A stretch of 64,000 nt of DNA, from contig CAWATM010000010.1 of NCBI GenBank assembly GCA_963784895.1, positions 124,001 through 188,000 of the forward strand, written 5' to 3'. The stretch comes from Gaiellasilicea sp963784895. GTDB lineage: Bacteria > Actinomycetota > Thermoleophilia > Gaiellales > Gaiellaceae. A program made the translations under genes and the position numbers. Shown here piece after piece: positions 34,344 to 43,369 of this stretch. Below the pieces are notes generated by a model. It saw only the letters and a list, made by a program, of their open reading frames with translations. It did not search any database and was not told where the DNA came from. Each line of letters starts with the position of its first letter. Position 1 is the first letter of the stretch.

Positions 34344-35162
34344 ATGCCGCTCGCCGTCTGCGCGACGCCGATCGGCAACCTCGAGGACGTGACCTTGCGT
34401 GTGCTGCGCGAGCTGGCGGAGGCCGACGTGGTGCTCTGCGAGGACACGCGCCACACCAAGGGCCTGCTCGAGCGGCACCGGATCGAGGCGAGGCTGCTCA
34501 GCTACCACCGGCACAACGAGGCGGTCAGGACCGCCGAGCTGCTGCCGCGGCTCGAGGCGGGCGAGCGGATCGCGCTCGTGTCCGATGCGGGCCTACCCGG
34601 CGTCAACGACCCGGGTGCGCGGTTGATCGAGGCGGCGCTCAGCGCCGGGCTGCCGGTGACGGTGCTGCCGGGCGCGTCCGCGGTCGAGACGGCACTCGTC
34701 GCGAGCGGGCTGACGGGCGAGCGCTTCCAGTTCCTCGGCTATCTGCCGCGCGGCGAGAGCGCGCTTCGCGCGCTCTGGGAGGAGCTGTCGGCGTGGCCGC
34801 ATCCCGCCGTCGCGTTCGAATCGCCGCAGCGGCTGCCGGCGACGCTGCGTTCGCTCGCCGCCGTGCAACCGGATCGAACCGTCGCCGTCTGCCGCGAGCT
34901 GACGAAGCGGTTCGAGCAGGTGGCGCGAGGGACGGCGGAGGTGGTCGCGGCGCAGTTCTCGGCGCCGCCGAAGGGCGAGGTGACGGTCGTCTTCGGGGCG
35001 GTCGAGCAGCCGGTCGAGGTGGCCGCCGTGAGCGAGGCCGTCGGCGCCGTGGCGGAGCTCGTCACGGCCGGGGTGGCGCGCCGGCAGGCGGTGGACGTCG
35101 TCGCTCGCCTTGCGCGCATTTCCCGTAACACGTTGTATGCGGAATCGTTGAAAAGCCGCTGA
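34344..35162 (+). CDS. rsmI: 16S rRNA (cytidine1402-2'-O)-methyltransferase RsmI
   Basis: 272 residues of the tetrapyrrole-methylase-type SAM fold. The motifs ATPIGNLEDVTLRVLRELAEADVVLCEDTRHT, LVSDAGLPGVNDPGARLI, LPGASAVETALVASGL and FLGYLPRGE are diagnostic of RsmI, which methylates C1402 in the ribosomal P site. C-terminal helical region typical (VARLARISRNTLYAESLK). ATG start 3 nt after the ROK stop; metG downstream is a common actinobacterial arrangement. Confidence 0.95.
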   Translation: MPLAVCATPIGNLEDVTLRVLRELAEADVVLCEDTRHTKGLLERHRIEARLLSYHRHNEAVRTAELLPRLEAGERIALVSDAGLPGVNDPGARLIEAALSAGLPVTVLPGASAVETALVASGLTGERFQFLGYLPRGESALRALWEELSAWPHPAVAFESPQRLPATLRSLAAVQPDRTVAVCRELTKRFEQVARGTAEVVAAQFSAPPKGEVTVVFGAVEQPVEVAAVSEAVGAVAELVTAGVARRQAVDVVARLARISRNTLYAESLKSR

Positions 35163-35217
35163 ATCACGCCGCTAGCGTGCGTGGAGTTGCTCCTCACGAC
35201 AACGGAGGTGGTGCTCG

Positions 35218-36525
35218 ATGCGGCGATTCTGCTCCGGCGCGGTCATCCTGGCGTTCCTGCTCGCGGTTCCGACCGCCGCCGCCTGGACGTGGCCGGCCGA
35301 CGGGCCGGTGCTGCGTGCCTTCTCGCTCGGGCCGGACGCGTACGCCGCCGGACAGCACCGCGGCGTCGACATCGGCGCCGAGGTCGGCGCGCAGGTGCTC
35401 GCGCCGGTCACAGGCACCGTCTCCTTCACCGGCGCCGTTCCCGGTGGCGGCCGCGCGATCACGATCCAGACGCCGGACGGGTATGCGGTGACGCTGCTGC
35501 AGCTCGGCGGTGCGGCCGTCGCGAGCGGCGACCCGGTCGTCGAGGGCGCCCCGGTCGGGATCGTCGGCGAGAGCGTCGACGGGGTCACCACCCAGCCGCA
35601 CGTCCATCTCGGCGTCCGCGTCGTGACCGACCCGAACGGCTACGTTGACCCGCTCGGCTTCCTGCCCGCCCGTGTCGCAGCGGCGCCGCCGGAGCAGGGC
35701 CTGCAGCCCGCCCCGACGCCGCAGCCGATCGAGGAACCACCGGTCGCGCAGGAGCCGGCGGTTGCGGTGACGGCACCGGTGCCGAGCGAGCTCCAGCCCG
35801 AACCGACTGTCTCCGTCGCGGAGCCGGCTGCCGTACCGACGGTCGGGCGAGTCGTCGTCGCCGTGGCACCCGCGGCCGCCGAGACCCCCGCTGCGGTGCG
35901 ACGTGCTGTCGTGCCGGCGCCGGAGGTGGCTCCAACCACTCCGGCGGGTCAGCGCGCGCAGCCTGCGCGAGACACGGCCCTCCGCTCGAGTGCTCGCCGC
36001 TCTCCCCTACGACGGACGGGCACGACGCTTCGCGCGCCGGTGCCGCCCGAGGTCGCTCCGACGCAGGTGTTGCGACCTCTCCGCCGGCCCGCGGCGGCGG
36101 CCGGGGAGGACGCCGGCCCGACTCCGCCCCCGGGCGGGGCGATCCGAGACGCACGCCGTGTCGGTGCGAGTTCCGTCGCTGCAGCGACGCGTCCATCGGA
36201 GCAGCCGGCGGCACCACTCGGCGTGGTGACGCTGCTCGCCGTCCTCGCCGCCGCCGTTCTCGGGGTCGCCCGCGGCGTTGCGGGAGCATGGGAACCGGCT
36301 CGTATCATGGGCGCCGATGGCCGAGAAGATCCTGGTTGCGGTCGCGTGGCCGTATGCGAACGGCCCGCGGCACATCGGCCACGTGGCCGGCTTCGGCGTC
36401 CCGTCCGACATCTTCGCTCGCTACCACCGGCTCCGCGGCAACGAGGTGCTGATGGTGAGCGGCACCGACGAGCACGGGACGCCGGTGATGGTGGCCGCCG
36501 ACGAGGCCGGCGTCTCGCCGCGTGA
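35218..36525 (+). CDS. secreted M23 (LytM) peptidase-like protein with Pro-rich stalk and C-terminal TM
   Basis: A signal peptide (MRRFCSGAVILAFLLAVPTAAA) is followed by a compact LytM domain with HxxxD (QHRGVDIGAEVGAQV) and HxH (QPHVHLGVRV) zinc residues, covering about 25-145. A long Pro/Ala/Val-rich low-complexity stalk follows (about 150-335), then a TM helix (VVTLLAVLAAAVLGVARGVAG). After this the ORF runs 209 nt into metG with an R-rich, non-protein-like tail, so the true end may differ (a frame error near 36.28 kb) or the overlap may be real. It may cleave or sense peptidoglycan. AACGGAGG precedes the ATG. Confidence 0.75.
   Translation: MRRFCSGAVILAFLLAVPTAAAWTWPADGPVLRAFSLGPDAYAAGQHRGVDIGAEVGAQVLAPVTGTVSFTGAVPGGGRAITIQTPDGYAVTLLQLGGAAVASGDPVVEGAPVGIVGESVDGVTTQPHVHLGVRVVTDPNGYVDPLGFLPARVAAAPPEQGLQPAPTPQPIEEPPVAQEPAVAVTAPVPSELQPEPTVSVAEPAAVPTVGRVVVAVAPAAAETPAAVRRAVVPAPEVAPTTPAGQRAQPARDTALRSSARRSPLRRTGTTLRAPVPPEVAPTQVLRPLRRPAAAAGEDAGPTPPPGGAIRDARRVGASSVAAATRPSEQPAAPLGVVTLLAVLAAAVLGVARGVAGAWEPARIMGADGREDPGCGRVAVCERPAAHRPRGRLRRPVRHLRSLPPAPRQRGADGERHRRARDAGDGGRRRGRRLAA
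36303..36308 (+). promoter_or_regulatory. candidate -10 (TATCAT) for metG
   Basis: TATCAT lies 8 nt before the metG ATG inside the M23 coding frame. No Shine-Dalgarno sequence; leaderless type. Confidence 0.4.
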
Positions 36526-38104
36526 GCTCGCCGACCGCAACAACGAGATCATCCGCAACGACCTTCGGAATCTCGGCCTTTCATACGACCTGTTCACGCG
36601 GACGACGACCGAGAACCACCACGAGGTCGTTCGCGATGTCTTTCGCACGCTCTGGGACAACGGCTTCATCTTCGAGCAGACGACCGTCGGCCCATTCTCC
36701 GCCGGCACGGCGAGGGCGCTCCCCGACCGTTACATCGAGGGGACCTGCCCGATCTGCGGCTTTCCGGATGCCCGTGGCGACCAGTGCGACAACTGCGGCA
36801 ATCAGCTCGACCCGGCCGATCTGATCAATCCGCGTTCGAAGCTCGACGGGACGGAGCCGGTGTTCAGGGAGACGTCGCATCTCTTCCTCGACCTGCCCAG
36901 GTTCAAGGAGCAGCTGACCGACTGGATCGGAGAGCAGCAGCACTGGCGCTCGAACGTACGCCGGTTCTCGCTCGAGCTCGTCAAGCGTCTGAAACCGCGG
37001 CCGGTCACGCGCGATCTCGACTGGGGCGTCCGCGTCCCCGTGCCCGGGTACGAGGAGCGCGAGGACAAACGCATCTACGTCTGGATCGACGCCGTCGTGG
37101 GGTACTACTCCGCGGCGATCGAATGGGCCCGCAATCGCGACACCCCCGATGCGTGGCGGGCGTGGTGGCAGAACCCGGATGCGCGCCACTACTACTTCAT
37201 GGGCAAGGACAACATCGTCTTCCACAGCGTCATCTGGCCTGCGCAGCTCCTCGGGTACGCCGAGGGTGGCTCCTTCGGAGCGGGCCGCGGCCGGCTCGAG
37301 CTTCCGCACGACATCGTCAGCTCCGAGTTTCTGACGATGGAGGGCCGGCAGTTCAGCACGAGTCGCGGTGTCGTGATCCACGTCGGCGACTTCCTCAGCC
37401 GCTACGACCCGGATCCACTCCGTTACTTCCTGACCGCGGCGGGCCCGGAGACCCAGGACACCGACTTCACGTGGGCCGAGTTCGTGCGCCGCAACAACGA
37501 CGAGCTCGTTGCGAACTGGGGCAACTTGGTCAACCGGACGCTGACGAGCGCTCACAAGAACTTCGGCGCCGTTCCGACCCCGGGCGAGCTCACGGCGGCC
37601 GACACCTGCGTGCTCGACGCGGTCGAGGGCGGCTTCGAGTCGGTCGGCGCGCTGATCGGGCAGGCGCGCTTCAAGGCAGCGCTCGCCGAGACGATGCGCC
37701 TGGCATCGCTCGTCAACGCCTACGTCAGCGAGGAGGCGCCGTGGGCGGCGATCAAGGACGACCGCGAGCGCGCCGGCACCGTCCTCTACGTCGTCCTCCG
37801 CTGCATCGACAACCTGAAGACGCTGTTCACGCCGTTCCTGCCCTTCACCTCCCAGGTGCTGCACGAGCTGCTCGGCTACGACGACGTGATCGCGGGCGAC
37901 CTCGAGTTTCGCCTGATCGAGAAGGAGGCCGTGCCCTACACGGTGCTGACAGGCGCCTACGAGGACTGGAGCGGATCGTGGCAGCCGAGCGTGCTCGAGC
38001 CGGGCCGCCGGCTCCGTGAACCGCGTCCGCTCTTCCGGAAGCTCGATCCCGACCGGGTCGTCGCCGACGAGCTGGCGCGGATGGGGCGCGCCGCCGAAGC
38101 GTGA
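36317..38104 (+). CDS. metG: methionyl-tRNA synthetase
   Basis: 595 residues. Class-I signature YANGPRHIGHVAGFGVPSD (HIGH), zinc knuckle CPICGFPDARGDQCDNCG, and the KMSKS-equivalent QFSTSRGVVIH, where the motif is degenerate as in many MetG1 proteins. The anticodon-binding alpha domain follows and there is no C-terminal tRNA-binding OB domain. ATG 36317 is preferred to an upstream in-frame codon because MAEKILVAVAWPYANGP is the usual N-terminus. Its stop overlaps the tatD GTG. Confidence 0.95.
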   Translation: MAEKILVAVAWPYANGPRHIGHVAGFGVPSDIFARYHRLRGNEVLMVSGTDEHGTPVMVAADEAGVSPRELADRNNEIIRNDLRNLGLSYDLFTRTTTENHHEVVRDVFRTLWDNGFIFEQTTVGPFSAGTARALPDRYIEGTCPICGFPDARGDQCDNCGNQLDPADLINPRSKLDGTEPVFRETSHLFLDLPRFKEQLTDWIGEQQHWRSNVRRFSLELVKRLKPRPVTRDLDWGVRVPVPGYEEREDKRIYVWIDAVVGYYSAAIEWARNRDTPDAWRAWWQNPDARHYYFMGKDNIVFHSVIWPAQLLGYAEGGSFGAGRGRLELPHDIVSSEFLTMEGRQFSTSRGVVIHVGDFLSRYDPDPLRYFLTAAGPETQDTDFTWAEFVRRNNDELVANWGNLVNRTLTSAHKNFGAVPTPGELTAADTCVLDAVEGGFESVGALIGQARFKAALAETMRLASLVNAYVSEEAPWAAIKDDRERAGTVLYVVLRCIDNLKTLFTPFLPFTSQVLHELLGYDDVIAGDLEFRLIEKEAVPYTVLTGAYEDWSGSWQPSVLEPGRRLREPRPLFRKLDPDRVVADELARMGRAAEA

Positions 38105-38841
38105 TCGACACGCACGCGCACCTCGATGCGCTCGAGCAGCCGGCGGCCGCGCTCGAGCGCGCACGCGCCGCGGGCGTCACGCGAGTGATCACGGTCGGAA
38201 CCGGCATCGACTCGTGCAGGCGCGCGCTCGCCCTGACCGCGACGGACGGGGTCTTCGCCGCGCTCGGGATCGACCCGCACCAGGCCGCCACGCCCGAGGC
38301 GACACGAGTCGGCGAGCTTCGCATGCTGCTCGACCATCCGCGCGCGGTCGCCGTGGGCGAGGCCGGGCTCGATTACCACTACGGCGCCGAGGCGAAGGAG
38401 GAGCAGCGCAGCCTCTTCGCAGCCCAGCTGGCGCTCGCCTCCGACGTCGGGCGGCCGATTGTCGTCCACACCCGCTCCGCGAACGCCGACACGGAGGCGA
38501 TGCTCCGTGCGCACGAGGGCACAGTTGTCATGCACTGCTTCTCCGAGCCGGGCCTGCTCGACGCCGGGCTCGAATGCGGCTGGTACTTCTCCTTCGCCGG
38601 CAACGCGACCTATCCGAGAGCCGAGGCGCTCCGCGAGGCGGCTGTCTCGGTGCCCGCGAACCGGATCCTCGCCGAGACCGACTGCCCCTATCTCGCTCCG
38701 CAGCCGGTGCGCGGCCGGCGGAACGAGCCCGCCCACGTCGTCCACACCGTTGCGGCGCTCGCGGCGGCCAGGGGCGACGCCCCCGAGGACCTCGCCGCCC
38801 GGATCGAGGCCAACGCCGCCACGGCGTTCCGACTCCCGTGA
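38101..38841 (+). CDS. tatD: TatD-family metal-dependent DNase
   Basis: 246 residues of the amidohydrolase-type TatD family. Motifs are MIDTHAHLDALE, ALGIDPHQAA, AVGEAGLDYHYG, QLALASDVGRPIVVHTRSA, VMHCFSE and AETDCPYLAPQPVRGRRNEPAHV, with metal ligands His, His, Glu, His, His, Asp. Putative Mg-dependent 3'-5' DNase/RNase. GTG overlaps the metG stop by 4 nt. In this genome rsmA follows directly, without an intervening resuscitation-factor gene. Confidence 0.93.
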   Translation: MIDTHAHLDALEQPAAALERARAAGVTRVITVGTGIDSCRRALALTATDGVFAALGIDPHQAATPEATRVGELRMLLDHPRAVAVGEAGLDYHYGAEAKEEQRSLFAAQLALASDVGRPIVVHTRSANADTEAMLRAHEGTVVMHCFSEPGLLDAGLECGWYFSFAGNATYPRAEALREAAVSVPANRILAETDCPYLAPQPVRGRRNEPAHVVHTVAALAAARGDAPEDLAARIEANAATAFRLP

Positions 38842-39608
38842 GCGTCCGTCCGAAGAAGCGGCTCGGCCAGCACTTCCTCGCCGACGACAACATTCTTGGC
38901 GTGATCGAGCGCTTCGCCGCGCTCGGCCCCGACGACGTCGTGCTCGAGATCGGACCCGGACTCGGCGTGCTCACGCGCCGTCTCGCCGACCGTGCCGGGC
39001 ATGTCCACACGATCGAGCTCGACCGCTCGCTCGCGCCGCACCTCGCCGAGCTCGCCGACCGGACGAACGTCGACCTCCACTGGGGCGACGCGCTGCAACT
39101 CGACCTGGGCGCGCTCGACCCCCCGCCGACCAAGCTGGTCGCGAATCTGCCCTACAACGTCGCCACGCCGATCGTGGCCGAGAGCCTGGCGGGTTTGCCC
39201 AGCGTCGAGCTCTGGACGGTGATGGTGCAGCGGGAGGTCGCGGACCGCTTCTTCGCCGCGCCGTCGACGAAGCCGTACGGCTCGGTCTCCGTGCTCGTCC
39301 AGCTCGCAGCGGAGCGCACCGGCTTTCACCCGGTCGCGCGCACCGTCTTCCGGCCGCCGCCGAACGTCGACTCGGCTCTCGTCGCGTTCAACCGCGTGCC
39401 GCTGCCGGACGGCTTCGTGCGGATCAAGCACGTCGTCGAGGCGTCGTTCGCCCATCGCCGCAAGACGCTGCCGAACTCGCTCGCGCTCGCCGGGCTCGCC
39501 TCACGGGCAGACGCCGCCGCCGCGCTTGCCTCGATCGGCCGCCCGCCGGAGGTCCGTGCCGAGGCGCTCGAGCCGCGGGAGTTCGTCGCCCTCGCGAAGG
39601 CGCTGTGA
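38838..39608 (+). CDS. rsmA: 16S rRNA dimethyladenosine transferase RsmA (KsgA)
   Basis: A 256-residue SAM-dependent enzyme dimethylating A1518/A1519 of 16S rRNA. Motifs are KKRLGQHFLADDNILGVIERF, VVLEIGPGLGVLTRRLA, LVANLPYNVATPIV (NLPY catalytic motif), FRPPPNVDSALVAF and the C-terminal FAHRRKTLPNSLAL. GTG overlaps the tatD stop by 4 nt, and its own TGA overlaps the ispE GTG by 4 nt. Confidence 0.96.
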   Translation: MSVRPKKRLGQHFLADDNILGVIERFAALGPDDVVLEIGPGLGVLTRRLADRAGHVHTIELDRSLAPHLAELADRTNVDLHWGDALQLDLGALDPPPTKLVANLPYNVATPIVAESLAGLPSVELWTVMVQREVADRFFAAPSTKPYGSVSVLVQLAAERTGFHPVARTVFRPPPNVDSALVAFNRVPLPDGFVRIKHVVEASFAHRRKTLPNSLALAGLASRADAAAALASIGRPPEVRAEALEPREFVALAKAL

Positions 39609-40420
39609 GAGCGCCCGCGCCGGCCAAGATCAACCTGGCGCTCGTCGTCGGGCCGACGCGCGCCGACGGCAAACACGAGGTCGCGACCGTCTTGCAGCGC
39701 GTCGACCTCGCCGATCGCGTCGCGATCTCGCCCGGCCCCGCGCTCACCGTGACCGGCTTCGCCGGCGACACGATCGTCCGCGACGCGCTCGCCGCGCTCG
39801 CAGCCGCCGCGGGCGTCGAGCCTTGCTGGACGGCGACGATCACGAAGCGGATCCCCCTCGCGGCAGGTCTCGGTGGCGGCAGTTCCGACGCTGCGACCGC
39901 GCTCCGGCTGGCGAACGAGACGCTGACGACCCCGCTTCCGGCCGGCGAGCTCCGGCTGCTCGCCGCGACGCTCGGCGCCGACGTCCCGTTCTTCCTCGGC
40001 GACGGGCCGCAACTCGGCCGCGGCGACGGCTCCGCGCTCGAGCCGCTCGAGCTCCCGCAGGACTTCTGGATCGTGCTTGCGCTCCCGAACGGGGTCGCCA
40101 AGGCGTCGACCGCCGCCGTCTACGCCGCCTTCGACGCGCGCAGCGGCGCCGACGGTTGGGACGAGCGCCGGATGAAGCTCGAAGCCGCGCTCGCGGCGGT
40201 CGAGCGGCCACGCGACCTCGCCGCGCTGCCGCCGAACGACCTCGCTTCCTCGCCGCTCGCCGAGGCGCTGCTGCACCACGGCGCCTTCCGCGCCGACGTC
40301 AGCGGGGCCGGACCTGCCGTGTACGGTCTCTTCCACCACCGCCGCCAGGCGGAATCGGCCCGCCGCGAGCTCCGGCAGGCGGGTACGACCTGGCTGACCG
40401 TGCCGGTCTGGTACGGCTAG
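39605..40420 (+). CDS. ispE: 4-diphosphocytidyl-2-C-methyl-D-erythritol kinase
   Basis: A 271-residue GHMP kinase of the non-mevalonate isoprenoid pathway. The sequence has PAPAKINLALVVGPTRADGKHEVATVLQRVDLAD, the ATP loop IPLAAGLGGGSSDAATALRL, ADVPFFLGDG and the C-terminal VSGAGPAVYGLF. The conserved substrate motif at the N-terminus reads GKHE instead of GYHE. GTG start overlapping the rsmA stop; a standard actinobacterial rsmA-ispE arrangement. Confidence 0.95.
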   Translation: MRAPAPAKINLALVVGPTRADGKHEVATVLQRVDLADRVAISPGPALTVTGFAGDTIVRDALAALAAAAGVEPCWTATITKRIPLAAGLGGGSSDAATALRLANETLTTPLPAGELRLLAATLGADVPFFLGDGPQLGRGDGSALEPLELPQDFWIVLALPNGVAKASTAAVYAAFDARSGADGWDERRMKLEAALAAVERPRDLAALPPNDLASSPLAEALLHHGAFRADVSGAGPAVYGLFHHRRQAESARRELRQAGTTWLTVPVWYG

Positions 40421-40428
40421 CGAGTCGC

Positions 40429-40434
40429 TACCGT
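40429..40434 (+). promoter_or_regulatory. candidate -10 (TACCGT)
   Basis: TACCGT lies 7 nt before the ATG at 40442; leaderless type, no Shine-Dalgarno sequence. Confidence 0.35.
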
Positions 40435-40441
40435 TCCGCCA

Positions 40442-40798
40442 ATGGATCGCCCGCTGACGATCGAGCATGGCAGCAGCCGCTTCGGCCGTCGCCTGCGCGA
40501 GAACCGGCTCCGCCTTGCGCTGGTCGTCGCACTCGTCGAAGGCATCCTGGTCCTGATCGGCTCGATCGACTGGTGGATCGTCGTAGTGCTCGCGATCGGC
40601 GCGGTCGCCTTCTACGTCCTGCGTGGGCGTGCCGCCCGGCGCGACGAGGTTCGTGAGCTCTCGTGGGTCTTCGCGGTCTCCCAGCTCGCCGTGGTGCTCG
40701 TGCCTGTCCTGGCACTCGTGCTGACGGCGTTCGCCGTGGTGGCGCTCGTCCTGATCGCAGTCGTCGCCCTCGTCGTCCTCCTCCGCGACCGCCGCTAG
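40442..40798 (+). CDS. small integral membrane protein, unknown function
   Basis: 118 residues: a polar N-terminus (MDRPLTIEHGSSRFGRRLRENR), then about four hydrophobic segments (LALVVALVEGILVLIGSI, WWIVVVLAIGAVAFYVL, LAVVLVPVLALVLTAFAV, LVLIAVVALVVLL) and a basic end. No recognisable family motif. It sits between ispE and tRNA-Gln on the same strand; such small multi-pass proteins are common in this cluster in related genomes, but I cannot assign a role. Confidence 0.7.
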   Translation: MDRPLTIEHGSSRFGRRLRENRLRLALVVALVEGILVLIGSIDWWIVVVLAIGAVAFYVLRGRAARRDEVRELSWVFAVSQLAVVLVPVLALVLTAFAVVALVLIAVVALVVLLRDRR

Positions 40799-40801
40799 GA
40801 T
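40796..40801 (+). promoter_or_regulatory. candidate -10 (TAGGAT) for tRNA-Gln
   Basis: TAGGAT lies 15 nt before the mature tRNA 5' end, which leaves about 8 nt of 5' leader for RNase P processing. Confidence 0.45.
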
Positions 40802-40816
40802 GACGGACCCGAGCCG

Positions 40817-40887
40817 TGGGGCGTGGCCAAGTGGTAAGGCAACGGGTTTTGGTCCCGTGATCCCAGGTTCGAATCCTGGCGCCCCAG
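40817..40887 (+). tRNA. tRNA-Gln (anticodon UUG)
   Basis: A 71-nt cloverleaf: acceptor TGGGGCG/CGCCCCA, D-arm GGCCAAGTGGTAAGGC, anticodon stem ACGGG/CCCGT with the 7-nt loop TTTTGGT giving anticodon TTG, and a T-arm with GGTTCGAATCC. The discriminator is G, as usual for tRNA-Gln. CCA is not encoded (TCT follows). It lies between a small membrane protein gene and glmU, whose GTG starts 8 nt after the tRNA. Confidence 0.96.
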
Positions 40888-40894
40888 TCTTCCC

Positions 40895-42217
40895 GTGACG
40901 AACACTTCAGTCGCAGCCGTGGTGATGGCCGGAGGGCTCGGCACGCGCATGCGCTCGGCGACGCCGAAGCACCTGCACCCGATCCTCGGCCGCCGGATGG
41001 TCGACTGGGTGCTCGAGGCAGCGCGGCCGCTGGAGCCCGCGCCGCTCGTCGTGATCGCCTCGCCCGAGAGCCGCGACGCCTTTGGCGCCACGCTCGTGGC
41101 CGTTCAAGAGCAGGCGCGCGGCACCGGCGACGCCGTCCGCTCGGCCCGTCGGGCTGTGGGGGAGGGTGCCGAGCACGTGCTCGTCCTTTCCGGCGACACG
41201 CCGCTGCTGACGACCGCGCTGCTCCAGGAGCTCGTCGCCGAGCATCTGCGGGAGAGCGCCGCGGCGACCGTGCTCTCGTTCGTGCCCGCGGACGCCCGCT
41301 CGTACGGCCGCGTCGTTCGCGACGCCGACGGGACGGTCGAGGCGATCGTCGAGGCGGGGGACGCGTCGCCCGAGCAGCTCTCGATCGCGGAGTGCAACTC
41401 GTCGATCTACGTCTTCCGCAACGACCTCCTCTGGCCGGCGCTCGACCGGCTCGAGCCGCGCAACGTCCAGGGTGAGCTCTACCTCACCGACGCCGTGCGC
41501 GACCTCGTCGCCCGCGGCGAGCGGGTTGCCGCCCACGTTGCCGGCGATCCGGCCGAGACCGAGGGTGTCAACACCCGCGTCGAGCTCGCTGCGGCCGCGG
41601 CGTCGCTCCGCGATCGGATCAACGGCGAGCACATGCTCGGAGGCGTCGCCATCGCCGATCCCGGCTCGACCTGGATCGAGCCCGAGGTGACGATCGAGCC
41701 CGACGCGATCATCCTCCCGTTCACGCTCCTGCGCGGCGCAACGACGGTGGCGGCCGGAGCCGAGGTCGGCCCGCACGTGGTCGCGATCGACGCCGAGATC
41801 GGCCGCGAGGCGACGGTCGGCCCCTTCTGTTACCTTCGCCCCGGAACCGTCCTCGGCCTGCGCGCGAAGGCCGGCGCGTTCGTCGAGATCAAGAAGTCGA
41901 CCATCGGTCAGGACACCAAGGTGCCGCATCTCTCGTACATCGGCGACGCAGAGATCGGAGAGGGAACCAACATCGGCGCAGGATCGATCACCGCGAACTT
42001 TCCGCATCGGCCGGGCCAGCCGAAGGGCAAGACGTCGATCGGCAGCAACGTCCGCGTAGCAGTGGACACTATGTTCGTTGCTCCGGTCACTGTTGGCGAC
42101 GATGCGTGGACGGCGGCTGGTGCCGTCATCACCGACGACGTCCCGGACAATGCCCTCGCAGGCTTCCCGCCCCGGCAGGTCAACAAGGAAGGACGCGGTG
42201 GAAAGCGGGACGATTGA
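40895..42217 (+). CDS. glmU: bifunctional GlcNAc-1-P uridyltransferase / glucosamine-1-P acetyltransferase
   Basis: A 440-residue enzyme making UDP-GlcNAc for peptidoglycan. The N-terminal nucleotidyltransferase has VMAGGLGTRMRSATPKHLHPILGRRMVDWVLEA, then VLSGDTPLL and NVQGELYLTDAV. The C-terminal left-handed beta-helix has GATTVAAGAEVGPHV, PFCYLRPGTVLG, FVEIKKSTIG, HLSYIGDAEIGEGTNIGAGSITANF and the acetyltransferase VAAD-like end. Slightly shorter than E. coli (456). GTG start 8 nt after the tRNA, possibly cotranscribed with it. It overlaps prs by 20 nt. Confidence 0.95.
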   Translation: MTNTSVAAVVMAGGLGTRMRSATPKHLHPILGRRMVDWVLEAARPLEPAPLVVIASPESRDAFGATLVAVQEQARGTGDAVRSARRAVGEGAEHVLVLSGDTPLLTTALLQELVAEHLRESAAATVLSFVPADARSYGRVVRDADGTVEAIVEAGDASPEQLSIAECNSSIYVFRNDLLWPALDRLEPRNVQGELYLTDAVRDLVARGERVAAHVAGDPAETEGVNTRVELAAAAASLRDRINGEHMLGGVAIADPGSTWIEPEVTIEPDAIILPFTLLRGATTVAAGAEVGPHVVAIDAEIGREATVGPFCYLRPGTVLGLRAKAGAFVEIKKSTIGQDTKVPHLSYIGDAEIGEGTNIGAGSITANFPHRPGQPKGKTSIGSNVRVAVDTMFVAPVTVGDDAWTAAGAVITDDVPDNALAGFPPRQVNKEGRGGKRDD

Positions 42218-43256
42218 GCAGACGCTGCCCGGCCTCGAGGGAACGGGCTCGACGGCGCCGCAGCTGATGATGGGTCGGGCGGTGTCGGTGACGCCGCAGA
42301 AGCGGCTCGCGGTCGTCTCCGGCAGCTCGCATCCCGAGCTCGCGACCAAGATCGCCGGCCATCTCGCGGTCGAGCTGACGCGGGTCGAGCAGACGACCTT
42401 CGCCGACGGTTCGCCCTACTTCCGCTTCGAGGACTCGGTCCGCGGCGCCGACATGTTCATAGTCCAGACTGCGGCGCCCTCGATCGGCGAGCACCTGATG
42501 GAGCTTTTGATCATGGTCAACGCGGCGAAGCTCGCCTCCGCCAAGCGGATCACGGCCGTCATCCCCTGGTACTTCTATGCCCGCCAGGACAAGAAGTCGC
42601 GGCCGCGCGAGCCGATCACAGCCCGTCTCGTCGCCGACCTGCTCGAGACGGCCGGCGTCGACCGCGTGATCACGATGGACCTCCACGCCGGCCAGGTGCA
42701 GGGCTTCTTCCGGATCCCAGTCGACCACATGGTCGCGGTGCCGATGTTCGCCCAGCACATCCGCGACTATCTCGGCACCGAGGTCGAGCGGGTCGCGGTC
42801 GCTCCGGACACCGGCCGCGCGAAGCTGGCCGGCAAGTTCGCCGAGATGATCGGCGGCGGCCTCGTCGTCCTCAACAAGGAGCGCCCGGGCCACAACCAGG
42901 CGAAAGTGACCGGTGTGATCGGCGACGTCGCGGGCAAGGTCGCAGTCATGACCGACGACATCATCGACACGGCCGGCACCCTCTGCGCCGGCGCCGACGC
43001 GCTCCGCGAGGCGGGCGCCACGCGCGTGATCGCGTGCGCGACGCACGCGCTCTTCAACAACCCGGCGCTGGAGCGGATCGCCGACAGCGCGTTCGAGAAG
43101 GTCGTGGTCACGGACACCGTGCCGGTCGACGAGCTGAACAAGCCGCCCAACATCGAGGTGCTCTCGATCTCTGGCCTGCTCGCCGAGACGATCCAGAACG
43201 TCTTCTCGGACGACTCGGTCTCGGCGATCTTCGCCGGCGAGAACCAGCTCTTCTAG
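42198..43256 (+). CDS. prs: ribose-phosphate pyrophosphokinase
   Basis: A 352-residue enzyme that makes PRPP from ribose 5-phosphate and ATP. Motifs are LAVVSGSSHPELATKIAGHL, FADGSPYFRFEDSVRGADMFIVQT, WYFYARQDKKSRPREPITARLVADLL, DLHAGQVQGFFRIPVDHM and the PRPP loop VAVMTDDIIDTAGTL. About 35 N-terminal residues before KRLAVVSGSS exceed the usual 315-residue length; a start at ATG 42268 would remove most of them. The GTG at 42198 is kept because of the AAGGAAGG upstream. Confidence 0.94.
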   Translation: MESGTIEQTLPGLEGTGSTAPQLMMGRAVSVTPQKRLAVVSGSSHPELATKIAGHLAVELTRVEQTTFADGSPYFRFEDSVRGADMFIVQTAAPSIGEHLMELLIMVNAAKLASAKRITAVIPWYFYARQDKKSRPREPITARLVADLLETAGVDRVITMDLHAGQVQGFFRIPVDHMVAVPMFAQHIRDYLGTEVERVAVAPDTGRAKLAGKFAEMIGGGLVVLNKERPGHNQAKVTGVIGDVAGKVAVMTDDIIDTAGTLCAGADALREAGATRVIACATHALFNNPALERIADSAFEKVVVTDTVPVDELNKPPNIEVLSISGLLAETIQNVFSDDSVSAIFAGENQLF

Positions 43257-43369
43257 TCGCGCTTCGCTCGACCAGGCGCGGCGCTTCCGACACTTGCTTC
43301 TCGCAGCGGACTGCGGGAAGCTTGGGACTCTCGGAGCAACCACCTAGGGGTCAGAACAGGACGAGGGCA

